Below are positions 1-8,742 of a stretch of 10,121 nucleotides of DNA, one piece after another. The position numbers and the translations under genes are program-made. The notes under the pieces are model-generated. The model was not told the origin of the DNA, did no database searches, and saw only the letters and a list, made by a program, of their open reading frames with translations. How positions within the stretch are numbered: the stretch's first letter is position 1; the number at the start of each line of letters is the position of its first letter. Source of the stretch: Sulfurimonas sp. (GTDB lineage Bacteria; Campylobacterota; Campylobacteria; Campylobacterales; Sulfurimonadaceae); the NCBI GenBank assembly GCA_027858865.1, contig JAQIBW010000130.1, positions 1 to 10,121 on the forward strand, written 5' to 3'.

Positions 1-6
1 ATATGT

Positions 7-12
7 TATAAT
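7..12 (+). promoter_or_regulatory. Probable -10 element of the efflux operon promoter
   Basis: A perfect TATAAT hexamer preceded by TG one base upstream (extended -10) lies 43 bp before the start codon of the outer-membrane factor gene. The -35 region would fall outside the window. Campylobacterota housekeeping promoters often rely mainly on the -10 box and AT-rich upstream DNA, which fits. The assignment is by pattern only. Confidence 0.55.
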
Positions 13-55
13 AAAAGCTTAATTTAATTATAAAGATAACAACAAAGGAAAATTG

Positions 56-1438
56 ATGAAAAAAATAGTCGGTGTGCTTGTTACAGCACTGATACTAAAT
101 GCTTCTGAAATTACCGTCTCAAACTCCCTCACATTAAATGAGGCTATAGAGATTTTAAAATCAGATAACTTAGAAATAAAAACTGCATCACTTGATGTAG
201 ACTCGGCAAAGGAGGAAGTACAAACCGCTAGTGGCAATCATTGGGGTAAGTTAGACTTCATTCAAGACTATTCAAACTCAAATGATGCAGGAAATGTATT
301 TGGATTTAAACTTACTTCGAGAGAGGCTGATTTTAATGATTTTGGTTTTGACGAATTTTTGGCTCAAATGAGTGGACTTCCAGGAAACTCAGCTACACTT
401 TTAGCAACACAACCAAATAATTTAAACTACCCAGATGCTAGAAACTTTTTTCAAAGTAAACTAAAATACGAAGTGCCTCTTTTTACAGGTTTTCAAATAT
501 CAAGTTATGTTGATATCATGGAAGCAATGACAAAGATGAAAAAACTAGAAAAAAAACAAGTTATAAACGAAAAAATTTATCAAGTTAGAAAAAGCTTTTA
601 CGACATGGCTCTACTTCGTAACTCTACAAAAAACTTAAATACGATTTTAACGAATATTGATACGCTAGAAAATACGACTAAACAGATGATCGAAGTTGGA
701 TATGCAAAAAAAGTGGACTTACTAGAAGTTCAAGCTAAAAAAGGCAATGTTCAAAGACTGATTCTTCAAATGGAATCTAACCAGAAACTTCTGTATCACT
801 ACATTAGCTTTTTGCTAAACCAAAGGGTGCAAAACATCGCTACCACTTCGGCTAGTGTTTCTATGCCTATGTTTACCAACGAAGATATTTTAAGCAACAA
901 CCTTGATGTACAAAGAGCTTCAACAGGGCTTGAAGTTCGTAAAAGTATGGTTGATGTGTCTAAATCTTCTTACTACCCGATGGTTGGAGCTTTTGCGGAA
1001 GTTGCTACTGCTGATAATACATTTTTGGGAGATGCTGACGACCATAAAGCCTATACTGTTGGAGCGAGACTAACTTGGAACATCTTTAATGGTGGCATTG
1101 ACGATGCAAATGTTGAGAAATCTCGTATCCAGCACATCAAAACAAAAACACAAGTAGAGTTAGCAAAAAAAGGAATAGTACTAAAAGTAGCTAAGATAAG
1201 AACCCAAATAAAGACTTATGACTCTGAAATCACTTCTTTAGAAAAAGAGCTGGCTTTAGCAGATGAAATTTACGCTAACTACGAAGGTAGATATAGAGAA
1301 AAACTAACTTCTATGAGTGATGTAATCATCAAACAATCAGAGCAGATTCAAAAGATACTAGAACTGCAAATGGCGCAAAACAAAAGAAATGAGCGTATAT
1401 TTGCTTTAGAAAAATTAGCAAACGGAGAAAACAAATAA
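56..1438 (+). CDS. TolC-family outer-membrane efflux protein
   Basis: Predicted outer-membrane channel of a tripartite RND pump, 460 aa, normal for the TolC/OEP family. The N-terminus (MKKIVGVLVTALILNAS) is a typical signal peptide, with cleavage likely just after it. The protein then has two similar halves, each with long heptad-like helices (about residues 25-65 and 150-260 in the first; 285-310 and 370-455 in the second) separated by short strand-rich stretches, as expected for a beta-barrel plus alpha-barrel trimer. I chose ATG at 56 over the in-frame TTG at 53 because AGGA at 46-49 is 6 bp from the ATG but only 3 bp from the TTG. The stop overlaps the next start (TAATG), so the adaptor gene is translationally coupled. 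Family assignment is firm; substrate is unknown. Confidence 0.9.
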   Translation: MKKIVGVLVTALILNASEITVSNSLTLNEAIEILKSDNLEIKTASLDVDSAKEEVQTASGNHWGKLDFIQDYSNSNDAGNVFGFKLTSREADFNDFGFDEFLAQMSGLPGNSATLLATQPNNLNYPDARNFFQSKLKYEVPLFTGFQISSYVDIMEAMTKMKKLEKKQVINEKIYQVRKSFYDMALLRNSTKNLNTILTNIDTLENTTKQMIEVGYAKKVDLLEVQAKKGNVQRLILQMESNQKLLYHYISFLLNQRVQNIATTSASVSMPMFTNEDILSNNLDVQRASTGLEVRKSMVDVSKSSYYPMVGAFAEVATADNTFLGDADDHKAYTVGARLTWNIFNGGIDDANVEKSRIQHIKTKTQVELAKKGIVLKVAKIRTQIKTYDSEITSLEKELALADEIYANYEGRYREKLTSMSDVIIKQSEQIQKILELQMAQNKRNERIFALEKLANGENK

Positions 1439-2184
1439 TGAAGAAATTTTTAATATTAATAGCACTCGGAGCTTCACTTGTAGCTGAAACTCTTACACTA
1501 TCAGGAAGTGTAATTTCAGATAATCAAAAGATGATAACAAGCCGTTTTATGGGTTTTGTAACAGATGTAAATGTCAATGAAGGAGAAAGAGTAGTTAAAG
1601 ACCAGATTCTTTATACTATTGATTCCAGAGAGATTGATTCTGCAAAGAGACAGTCTGAACTTAGCCTTCAAATGTACCAAAACCAATACTCAAACGTAGA
1701 ACTAAACCTAAACAGATATAAAAGACTTCTAGCAAAAGACATGGTTTCAAAATATGAAGTAGAAAACCTTGAACTAGCAGCGTTAAACCTTCAAAATATG
1801 ATCTCAATCGCAAAAGCAAGACTTAAAGAAGTAGAGAATCAATATAGATACCTTATTATCAAGGCGCCAAACGCAGGTGTAGTTGTTGCTAAAAATATTA
1901 AAGTTGGTGAGATGGCAATGCCTGGTATGCCGGCTATTGTACTTTCAGATTTGAGTGATTTGAAAATCTCTGCTGAGATTGCTGAGAATGATTTAAGTCG
2001 TATTAAACACGGGACTAAAGTTATCGTAAATATACCATCACTGAAGATTAAGAGTATTGGTAAAGTAACTGCAATTATTCCTAGTTCAAATCCTATGACT
2101 CACACTTTTAAAATCAAAGTTTCATTTAAAAGTAATCACAGATCAGTATATCCTGGTATGTATGCAACTGTTGAAATAAAATAA
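1438..2184 (+). CDS. RND efflux periplasmic adaptor (membrane fusion protein), short form
   Basis: Predicted periplasmic adaptor linking the inner-membrane permease to the TolC-like channel. It starts with a Sec signal peptide (cleavage likely near LVA-ET, residue 16). Next come the first half of a lipoyl/barrel-sandwich motif (about 33-66, GFVTDVNVNEGERVVKDQIL), an alpha-helical hairpin (about 67-138), the returning lipoyl half (about 139-165, IKAPNAGVVVAKNIKVGE) and a beta-barrel (about 168-248) ending in YPGMYATVEIK. At 248 aa it is much shorter than AcrA-type adaptors (about 400 aa) and stops where a membrane-proximal domain would begin, so that domain appears to be absent. It has no lipobox cysteine. 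The gene overlaps the upstream stop by 1 bp and lies 9 bp before the permease gene. Confidence 0.88.
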   Translation: MKKFLILIALGASLVAETLTLSGSVISDNQKMITSRFMGFVTDVNVNEGERVVKDQILYTIDSREIDSAKRQSELSLQMYQNQYSNVELNLNRYKRLLAKDMVSKYEVENLELAALNLQNMISIAKARLKEVENQYRYLIIKAPNAGVVVAKNIKVGEMAMPGMPAIVLSDLSDLKISAEIAENDLSRIKHGTKVIVNIPSLKIKSIGKVTAIIPSSNPMTHTFKIKVSFKSNHRSVYPGMYATVEIK

Positions 2185-2193
2185 GGTGTCAAT

Positions 2194-3786
2194 ATGAATG
2201 ATGTAAAATCTTATGCACCAACAGATTCAGCTGGTAAGCTAGCAAAAGGATTTCTACGAAATCCTCTGACGATTGTCCTTGGTGTATTTTTACTAGCCAT
2301 CGGATATCTGGCACTTATGATTATGCCTAGAGAAGAAAACCCACAGATGGTTGTTAGTGGATCTACAGTTATCGTAGCTCTTCCGGGAGCTAGTGCTGCT
2401 GAGATACAAAAAGTAATCGTACAGCCACTGGAGAGAAAACTAAAAGAAGTAAAAGGTGTTGAGCATATCTATGGAACTGCTATGGATAATGTCGGTATTG
2501 TTAATGCAGCCTTTTTTATTGGTGAAGAAAAAGAGGGTTCAAACCTTAAAGTATATGACAAAATCATGCAAAACTCAGATATATTTCCAAAAGGTGCGAT
2601 GAATCCTATTATTAAACCTCTTGATATAGATGTTGATATTCCTGTTGTAACTGTTGCCTTTTACGCAAATGACAAAAGCATGAGTAAAACAGAACTTTAT
2701 GACAAAGTGAAAAAAATACAACATCAGGTAAATGGTTTGGATAATGTTGCTGTAACAGAAGTAAAAGGTGGAAATAAAACTCAGTTTAACATAGAAGTAG
2801 ATTTACATAGACTTTCAGGCTTCAACCTTTCTATGGGACAGATTGTTCAAGCTGTACAATCACTTGCATATAGTGTTCCTGCTATAAAAAATAGAACTGA
2901 AGACAATAAGATAATAATGGTTGGGGTTAAAAACGCTATTGAAAGTTCAAAAGATATCGGTAACATTATTGTTGCACAGTATATGGGTTCTCCAATCTAC
3001 CTAAGCCAAGTAGCCCAAGTAGAAAAATCTTACGATATTCAAAACTTTAAATCAGTACAGATTAGTGTCAGAGATGATGCAGGTAAGTTTAAACCTCTTC
3101 AAGATCAGGTTACTCTGACTGTATCAAAACTTCAAGGTACAAATGCCGTTGTAATAGCAGATGCTGTAAAGAGTGAACTTGAATCACATAAAGGTAATCT
3201 GCATGAAAACGGCATTAGCTATGTAATCACTAGAAATGATGGGGAGAGAGCAGATGAAGCCGTAAATGAGCTTGTGTTTCACCTTGTATTATCTATTGTA
3301 ATTATCGCTATCTTGCTTGCTCTTGTTCTTGGTTGGAGAGAGTCTCTTATTGTTACTTTTACAGTTCCTGCGATTTTAGCTATTACACTTTTTGTAGCTT
3401 ACTTAACAGGTCAAACTATCAATAGAATCACACTATTTGCATTCTTACTATCTCTTGGTTTACTTGTTGACGCTGCAATTATTGTTATTGAAAACATTCA
3501 CAGACATTATCATGATAAAGCATCTGCTCACTGTAGTGCTGATGATTTGATGATTCGTGCAACTGATGAAATCGGACCACCAACAAATATCGCAACTCTC
3601 GCTATTATTATGACGATGGTTCCTATGGCGTTTGTTGGTCAGATGATGGGTCAGTTTATGAAACCGATTCCTGCTAATGTTCCTGTAGCACTTGTTGCTT
3701 CACTATTTGTTGCATATATATTCACACCGTATTTAGCAGTAAGAATGCTAAAAAGACCGGATTTTGACAAAAAAGGAGGTCATTAA
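2194..3786 (+). CDS. RND efflux permease, N-terminal half
   Basis: First half of a split RND inner-membrane transporter, 530 aa. Visible in order: a membrane segment (about 24-44), a large periplasmic porter region (about 46-358, beginning PREENPQMVVSGSTVIVALPG), then five more membrane segments (about 363-380, 386-404, 413-434, 466-484, 496-516). The fourth segment carries the RND proton-relay motif as GLLVDAAIIVIEN, with Asp426 and Glu433. AcrB has two adjacent Asp here; the single Asp followed by Ala-Ala resembles CusA-type heavy-metal transporters. The protein ends just after segment 6, in the cytoplasmic linker that joins the halves of full-length RND pumps. AAGG at 2183-2186 supports the start. 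The stop overlaps the second-half start by 1 bp. RND membership is firm; substrate is not predictable. Confidence 0.9.
   Translation: MNDVKSYAPTDSAGKLAKGFLRNPLTIVLGVFLLAIGYLALMIMPREENPQMVVSGSTVIVALPGASAAEIQKVIVQPLERKLKEVKGVEHIYGTAMDNVGIVNAAFFIGEEKEGSNLKVYDKIMQNSDIFPKGAMNPIIKPLDIDVDIPVVTVAFYANDKSMSKTELYDKVKKIQHQVNGLDNVAVTEVKGGNKTQFNIEVDLHRLSGFNLSMGQIVQAVQSLAYSVPAIKNRTEDNKIIMVGVKNAIESSKDIGNIIVAQYMGSPIYLSQVAQVEKSYDIQNFKSVQISVRDDAGKFKPLQDQVTLTVSKLQGTNAVVIADAVKSELESHKGNLHENGISYVITRNDGERADEAVNELVFHLVLSIVIIAILLALVLGWRESLIVTFTVPAILAITLFVAYLTGQTINRITLFAFLLSLGLLVDAAIIVIENIHRHYHDKASAHCSADDLMIRATDEIGPPTNIATLAIIMTMVPMAFVGQMMGQFMKPIPANVPVALVASLFVAYIFTPYLAVRMLKRPDFDKKGGH
3773..3780 (+). promoter_or_regulatory. 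Strong Shine-Dalgarno for the second permease half
   Basis: AAGGAGGT, a near-perfect anti-16S match, sits 5 bp before ATG 3786, within the last codons of the first half. It argues for genuine independent or coupled initiation of the second half rather than a random frameshift. The run of six A (3769-3774) that overlaps it is also the place where a one-base insertion would fuse the two frames. Confidence 0.7.
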
Positions 3787-5501
3787 TGTTTGATAAATTT
3801 GAAAAAGCCGTTTTTAATGGCATCCAAAGTGGCACTCAAAGAAAAATAATTCTTTTTGGAACTCTTATAGCTTTTATACTCTCAGTACTTATGATTGCTC
3901 CTAGTAAAATGGTTTTAGCAAAGATGCTTCCTGGAAAAAACAATGACACATTTAACATCTATGCAACACTGGCAAACGGTAGTTCAGTTGAGCAGACTAA
4001 ACATGTAACAGACTGTATCGTAGGATATATCCAAAAAGAAGACCAAGTACTGGATATCGAAGTTTTCTTAGGTATGGGTGCTCCACTTGATTTTGCAGGA
4101 CTTATAAAAGGCTCACAATTTAAAAACTCTGAGAATGTTGCTGAGATAGTTTTAAACCTTACAAAGAAACATGACAGAAGTGAGCCTTCATACATGATGG
4201 TTCAGCGTATGAGACCTGTTATTGTAAAAAACTGTGAATCATTATATCCTGATACTGCAGTATCTTTTGTTGAACCACCTGCAGGACCTCCTGTTTTAGC
4301 AGCTATCGTTGCTGAAGTATATGGAGCAGATGCCAAAGGTATCAGAGAGCTCTCAAATAGAATTGCTGGTGTATTTAAAAAGACTGATGGTTTAGTAGAT
4401 GTTGATGTTATGCAAGATGAGATTTATGACACTTTTGAAGTTCAAGTAGACAGCACAAAAGTTTCTCTTTCAGGTGTAAGTATCAAGCAGTTAAACGACA
4501 TTCTATATCTAGCATTTGAAGGTATGCAAATAGCTGTTAAGAACTCTGATGTTTATAATGATCAGATTCCTATCTACCTCTCTCTTTCTCAAGAGTCAAA
4601 AAGATTTACATCTAAAGATATTAACTCTGTAAAAACTAAACTAGCATCTTTAAAGCTTATGAATCAAATGGGAATGATGATACCTATTACTGAGCTAGTA
4701 AAAATCAACCCTAAAAAATCAAATCCACTAATCATGAGTAAAAATCTTCACCAGATGACAAATGTTATGGCTGAGACTGATATGCTTTCTCAAGTTTATC
4801 CTCTTATGGATGCAAGAGATGTCATACTTAATACGTTTACAGATAAATATGAGATAGAAAAAATAGGTTTATTCAATCTTAAACTAACAGATAAATCTAC
4901 CAAAGAGATCTATAAAATAATTTGGGACGGAGAGATGGAAGTAACACTAGATACTTTTGTTGAGCTTGGTGCTGCATTTATCGCCGCACTTGTTCTTATC
5001 TTTTTACTAATGGTTATCTACTACAAGAGTTATACTATAAGTGGAATTATTCTTTTAGGATCTTTTCTCTCTATCATCGGTGTAATTGTTGGACACTGGA
5101 TAATGGATATATTTACTGCTGATACTTTCTTTTTAACTGCGACTTCTCTCATCGGATTTATCGCACTAATAGGAATCAGTTCACGTAATTCTTTACTTCT
5201 TATAGACTTTACAAAGTCACTGATGGATGAAAAAGGAATGCATAAAGCTGAAGCTATCGCTTACGCAACAGCAACTCGTGCTAAGCCAATCTTTTTAACT
5301 GCGGCGGCTATCATCCTTGCATCTACACTTCTTGCAGGAGATGCTGTATTTGGCGGTCTTGGTGTTGCTCTGATATTTGGAACTATTGCAGCAGTTGTAG
5401 CATCTCTGATAGTTGTACCAGTACTTCTATTTCAAACAGATTTAGAAAAACACTTTAACTTTCATGAGAAAGAATCGGTATCTATCTGCGATCCACTCTA
5501 A
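3786..5501 (+). CDS. RND efflux permease, C-terminal half
   Basis: Second half of the split RND transporter, 571 aa. It begins with a short cytoplasmic helix and a membrane segment (about 20-38), followed by the second periplasmic porter/docking region (about 50-385, including MLPGKNNDTFNIYATLANGS and EPPAGPP). Five further membrane segments follow (about 393-413, 416-436, 444-464, 502-519, 524-548). The segment-10/11 motif is GISSRNSLLLIDF, with Arg467 near where AcrB has the relay Lys (GLSAKN). The polypeptide is as expected for repeats TM7-12 and is not functional alone in known systems. It is probably made in equal amounts to the first half through TAATG coupling. A fused product would be about 1,100 aa, slightly above the usual RND size. 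Confidence 0.9.
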   Translation: MFDKFEKAVFNGIQSGTQRKIILFGTLIAFILSVLMIAPSKMVLAKMLPGKNNDTFNIYATLANGSSVEQTKHVTDCIVGYIQKEDQVLDIEVFLGMGAPLDFAGLIKGSQFKNSENVAEIVLNLTKKHDRSEPSYMMVQRMRPVIVKNCESLYPDTAVSFVEPPAGPPVLAAIVAEVYGADAKGIRELSNRIAGVFKKTDGLVDVDVMQDEIYDTFEVQVDSTKVSLSGVSIKQLNDILYLAFEGMQIAVKNSDVYNDQIPIYLSLSQESKRFTSKDINSVKTKLASLKLMNQMGMMIPITELVKINPKKSNPLIMSKNLHQMTNVMAETDMLSQVYPLMDARDVILNTFTDKYEIEKIGLFNLKLTDKSTKEIYKIIWDGEMEVTLDTFVELGAAFIAALVLIFLLMVIYYKSYTISGIILLGSFLSIIGVIVGHWIMDIFTADTFFLTATSLIGFIALIGISSRNSLLLIDFTKSLMDEKGMHKAEAIAYATATRAKPIFLTAAAIILASTLLAGDAVFGGLGVALIFGTIAAVVASLIVVPVLLFQTDLEKHFNFHEKESVSICDPL

Positions 5502-5511
5502 GCTCTTTCTT

Positions 5512-5546
5512 TAGCTAACCAGATAGTTAAACTATCTGGTTAGCTA
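5512..5546. terminator. Perfect inverted repeat between convergent genes, probable bidirectional terminator
   Basis: TAGCTAACCAGATAGTT (5512-5528) and its exact reverse complement (5530-5546) are separated by one base, so either strand can fold into a stem of about 15-16 bp with a tiny loop. It lies between the permease stop (5501) and the 3' end of selB, and contains the last selB codon and its stop (5540-5542). Neither side has a clear T-tract, so it is not a textbook intrinsic terminator; it may instead stabilise the 3' ends or block convergent transcription. Confidence 0.65.
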
Positions 5547-7378
5547 TACTCAACAAATACTCTTTTGTTTCCATCTTTTTTTATCTCTGAAAAATTATCC
5601 AGATAGTCCAGATAAGTAATAAGATATTTTCTACTTAATGGATGTTTAGCTTTAAAGTTTTGTATATCTAAATAACCGTCTTTTTTGATAATATTTTTCA
5701 TATCATTTACAAGTCCGCTTAAACTTAAAGAGTGGATGAAAAGATTATGTTGTAGTCTGATTACTAGTTTTTTAGAACATAGTGACTTTAAAATATCATC
5801 ACCCATTTTTCTGTCTATATCTAAGTCATCGTAGATGTTATAAGGAGCAGTTGGAGAGGTGCCCTCCTCTTCTAAACGCTTTAACATTATTTGTTCTAAA
5901 GAGTCTTTAAAGTCCTCTTTTATGTTTGCATTTTTATAGAGGTTTCCATCTTTTACCAAAAAAACTTCATCTACCAACTCATTTAAAACAAGTTCTATAA
6001 AACCTTCACTAGCCCACTTTAGTCTTAGTTTTATAGATGCGTTTGAGAGTAGTGCAAATTGGTTTTTAGTGTATATGCTTTTAATATTGTCGTAAATAAT
6101 ACCTTTTGTAGAGATGGGGTAGATGACAAGTTCTTTCTCATCCACAAAACAGTTCTCAAGCTCTTTAGCATTGTTAAGTGCCTCTTTATGAGAGAGTGCA
6201 AAACGTTGTGCAGATGAGATTAGACCTAAGCCTTTTTTATGTGCATTTAGCAAAATAGAATAGGCTTTTGGCATATCTTTATCTTGCAGTGCCTCAAGTA
6301 GATGCAGCTTCTGAGACTTCTTCATAGGATCACTAACTGGGTTTAAAACCACCCCTCCAGCTACTGTGAAGTTTCCATCTCTTATGATTAGCTTCTCATC
6401 GTAGATGCTAAAGATATCTTCGTTAGTTTTGATAGATGCAAAACCTTTGCGCAAAGAGTCCTCCGAGCTATAAAGCAAGACTTTTGCATCTATCTTTCTT
6501 GAACCTATGTAAACAGAGTAGTGTCTGTTGTGATGCAAGAACTTGTCTTTGAGTGCACTAAATGAGATGTCTATTGAGTCAAAGCCTCTTAGATATCCTT
6601 TTTTACTTATGACAAACCCCCGTTTTATATTTTTGGCATCTATGTTAGTTAAGTTGATAGCTGTACGGTTTGAGATATTTGCAATCTCTGCATCTGCACC
6701 ATGAACTTGCAGGTTTTTAATCTTAGACTCTTTTTGTATATCACAAATAAATATTTTTTCGTTCACTGCTATAGGTTTTCCAAGTACAGTTCCAGTCACA
6801 ATAGTTCCCGCACCTTTAACACTAAAGACTCTGTCTACATAGTATCTAAAGAAGTTCTCTTGTATTTTTGTACTAGCATCTAGGCTAAAAAGTTTCTCTT
6901 TTAAATCTTTTATAGATACCTCATCGTAAATAGAGACTCCCATACTAAACTTCAAGTCAAAGTTATACTTGCCTATAAACTCTTCTATTTCAAAGAGTTT
7001 TTGCTCTAGCTCTTGTTCATCTATCAAGTCTTTTTTTGTAACAACTAAGACTGCATTTTTTACACCAAGCAGATTTAAAATCTCTAGATGCTCTACAGTT
7101 TGGGGTTTTACACCCTCAACTGCACTTACAACTATAAGCACGCAGTCAAAAGAGAAAGCTCCGGCTATCATGTTCTTTACAAGTTTTTCATGTCCGGGAA
7201 CATCTATGAAAGCTATATTTTTATCATCTTTAGCGATGTTTGAAAAACTAAGGTCTATGGTAATCCCTCGTTCTTGTTCTTCTTTTGTAGTATCGCCTTC
7301 AAATCCGTTTAGTGCTTTTATGAGTGCTGTTTTTCCATGGTCAATATGTCCACATGTACCTATAATGAAGTTAGACAT
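5540..7378 (-). CDS. selB: Selenocysteine-specific translation elongation factor SelB
   Basis: GTPase that binds selenocysteyl-tRNA-Sec and the SECIS hairpin and brings them to the ribosome at UGA. It has 612 aa, the usual SelB length (E. coli 614). The EF-Tu-like G domain shows G1 GHIDHGKT (10-17), switch-I ERGITID (36-42), G3 DVPGHE (59-64) and G4 TKKD (114-117). Beta-barrel domains follow (about 170-340). The C-terminal third (about 350-612) fits tandem winged-helix domains used for SECIS binding. The start ATG lies inside the end of selA (ATGTCTAA, 8-bp overlap) and has no strong Shine-Dalgarno, so translation is probably coupled to selA. The short N-terminus running straight into the G domain supports this start. 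The stop lies within the 5512-5546 hairpin. Confidence 0.96.
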   Translation of the reverse strand: MSNFIIGTCGHIDHGKTALIKALNGFEGDTTKEEQERGITIDLSFSNIAKDDKNIAFIDVPGHEKLVKNMIAGAFSFDCVLIVVSAVEGVKPQTVEHLEILNLLGVKNAVLVVTKKDLIDEQELEQKLFEIEEFIGKYNFDLKFSMGVSIYDEVSIKDLKEKLFSLDASTKIQENFFRYYVDRVFSVKGAGTIVTGTVLGKPIAVNEKIFICDIQKESKIKNLQVHGADAEIANISNRTAINLTNIDAKNIKRGFVISKKGYLRGFDSIDISFSALKDKFLHHNRHYSVYIGSRKIDAKVLLYSSEDSLRKGFASIKTNEDIFSIYDEKLIIRDGNFTVAGGVVLNPVSDPMKKSQKLHLLEALQDKDMPKAYSILLNAHKKGLGLISSAQRFALSHKEALNNAKELENCFVDEKELVIYPISTKGIIYDNIKSIYTKNQFALLSNASIKLRLKWASEGFIELVLNELVDEVFLVKDGNLYKNANIKEDFKDSLEQIMLKRLEEEGTSPTAPYNIYDDLDIDRKMGDDILKSLCSKKLVIRLQHNLFIHSLSLSGLVNDMKNIIKKDGYLDIQNFKAKHPLSRKYLITYLDYLDNFSEIKKDGNKRVFVEYS

Positions 7379-8720
7379 CTGCTATCTTTTTTACTACTTT
7401 TATTATCTCTTGTATTTCTCTTTTTTGTATAGCCCTAAAGTCCAGTAAGAACTTGTCGTCTTCTATGCGACCTATGATTTTTCTCTCTCTAAATAGTTTT
7501 TCCATCTTGTTTTGTTTATAGTTTTTTATTTTGATAGTCAGGGCAATGCTTGGAATAGTTTTGTTTGGAGTAGTACCGCCACCTATGACTGTTTTAGTCT
7601 CTATTATTTCAGACTCGCAAATATCTTTTACTGCATCTTGTAAACAGAGTGCATTTTCTCTTAATTCATCAGTAGATGCGAAGAGCATTTTAAGAGTAGG
7701 AATCTCATCTGTCTTATTTAGTAAAACTGAGCTTATACTATCTTCTAGCAGTGCAAGTGTGAGCTTATCTACTCTTAGCATACGAAGGAGTTGATTCTTT
7801 TTTAGTTTAGCGATATACTCTTTTTTTCCTACTATTATTCCCGCTTGTACACTTCCTAAAAGCTTATCTCCTGAGAAACTAAGAAGTGATGGATTTTCCT
7901 GCATGTATATCAAAACTGATGGTTCATGCTGATCAAGTCCATAAGGCAAATCAACCAAATGCCCGCTACCCATGTCGTAGTAGTCTATAAGGTTTTTATC
8001 ACGTGCTAGCTTTACTATATCTTTAAACTCAACCTCAGAGCTGAATCCTTCTATGGAGTAGTTTGACTTATGCACTTTCATAAGCATCGATGTATTGTCA
8101 GTTATAGCATCTTCATAATCATACATATGTGTTTTATTTGTAGCTCCGACTTCAACCAGTTTCGCACCGCTTTGCTTCATTACATCAGGGATTCTAAAAC
8201 TACCGCCTATTTCTACAAGCTCACCACGACTGACCACTACCTCTTTTTTCTTAGCAAATGTGTTTAGGATGAGAAAGACTGCACTTGCGTTATTGTTGAC
8301 TATAAGAACATCTTCGCATCCAAGAAGTCTGCATATTACATCTGAGATATGAGAGTATCTCTCCCCTCTTTTGCCTTTTTCTAAATCATACTCTAAGTTA
8401 TTGTAGCTTGTAACTACATCTTTAACTCTCTCAAATGCTTTAGCATCTATCAGGCTTCGTCCTAAGTTTGTATGGACTATTACACCTGTTGCATTTATGA
8501 GTTTTTGAAGCGATGGTTTTGTAAGTTCATCATACTTTAGTAAAACTGCATCTACTAACTCATCTTCACTAAAAGATTCTACTTCATTATTTAAAATATT
8601 TTCTCTTAAGTTTTGAAGGACTTCTTGAGTGATGCTTACCACAAGTGACGAGGTTAAGTCATCAAGTTTTTCATTCTGGGTGAACTTGTCTACCTTAGGA
8701 ATAGATTTTAGTAAAAACAT
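7371..8720 (-). CDS. selA: L-seryl-tRNA(Sec) selenium transferase SelA
   Basis: PLP-dependent enzyme that converts Ser-tRNA-Sec to Sec-tRNA-Sec using selenophosphate. In bacteria it works as a large ring (decamer in studied species) in the cytosol. It has 449 aa, slightly shorter than E. coli SelA (463). Visible are an N-terminal helical region (1-70) for tRNA contact, INATGVIVHTNLGR (about 75-88), the fold-type-I core with VNNNASAVFLILNTFA (141-155) and SRGELVEIGGSFRIP (164-178), and the PLP-lysine motif SFSGDKLLG with Lys286. After it stands SVQAG, where many SelA proteins have GPQAG. The start is supported by AAGGG on the coding strand about 5 bases upstream. The gene overlaps selB by 8 bp, and its 5' end faces away from selC. 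Confidence 0.96.
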   Translation of the reverse strand: MFLLKSIPKVDKFTQNEKLDDLTSSLVVSITQEVLQNLRENILNNEVESFSEDELVDAVLLKYDELTKPSLQKLINATGVIVHTNLGRSLIDAKAFERVKDVVTSYNNLEYDLEKGKRGERYSHISDVICRLLGCEDVLIVNNNASAVFLILNTFAKKKEVVVSRGELVEIGGSFRIPDVMKQSGAKLVEVGATNKTHMYDYEDAITDNTSMLMKVHKSNYSIEGFSSEVEFKDIVKLARDKNLIDYYDMGSGHLVDLPYGLDQHEPSVLIYMQENPSLLSFSGDKLLGSVQAGIIVGKKEYIAKLKKNQLLRMLRVDKLTLALLEDSISSVLLNKTDEIPTLKMLFASTDELRENALCLQDAVKDICESEIIETKTVIGGGTTPNKTIPSIALTIKIKNYKQNKMEKLFRERKIIGRIEDDKFLLDFRAIQKREIQEIIKVVKKIADV

Positions 8721-8742
8721 TTTTACCCTTTTTTAGATTGTT

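Noticed and set aside
53..55. TTG as the start of the TolC-like gene
   Set aside because: The ATG at 56 has better spacing from AGGA (6 bp against 3 bp), and the product begins with a typical signal peptide.
28..237. 69-aa open frame on the - strand antisense to the TolC-like gene
   Set aside because: Shadow of the real gene with no recognisable features.
3769..3774. Classical programmed -1 frameshift site joining the permease halves
   Set aside because: The run is C-AAA-AAA in frame, which is not a good X-XXY-YYZ heptamer, and the Shine-Dalgarno is downstream of it and placed for initiation. Kept only as an open alternative in the findings.
6969..7448. 159-aa open frame on the + strand antisense to selB
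   Set aside because: Low-complexity Ser/Phe-rich translation, no Shine-Dalgarno, and fully covered by the well-supported selB G domain and the selA end.
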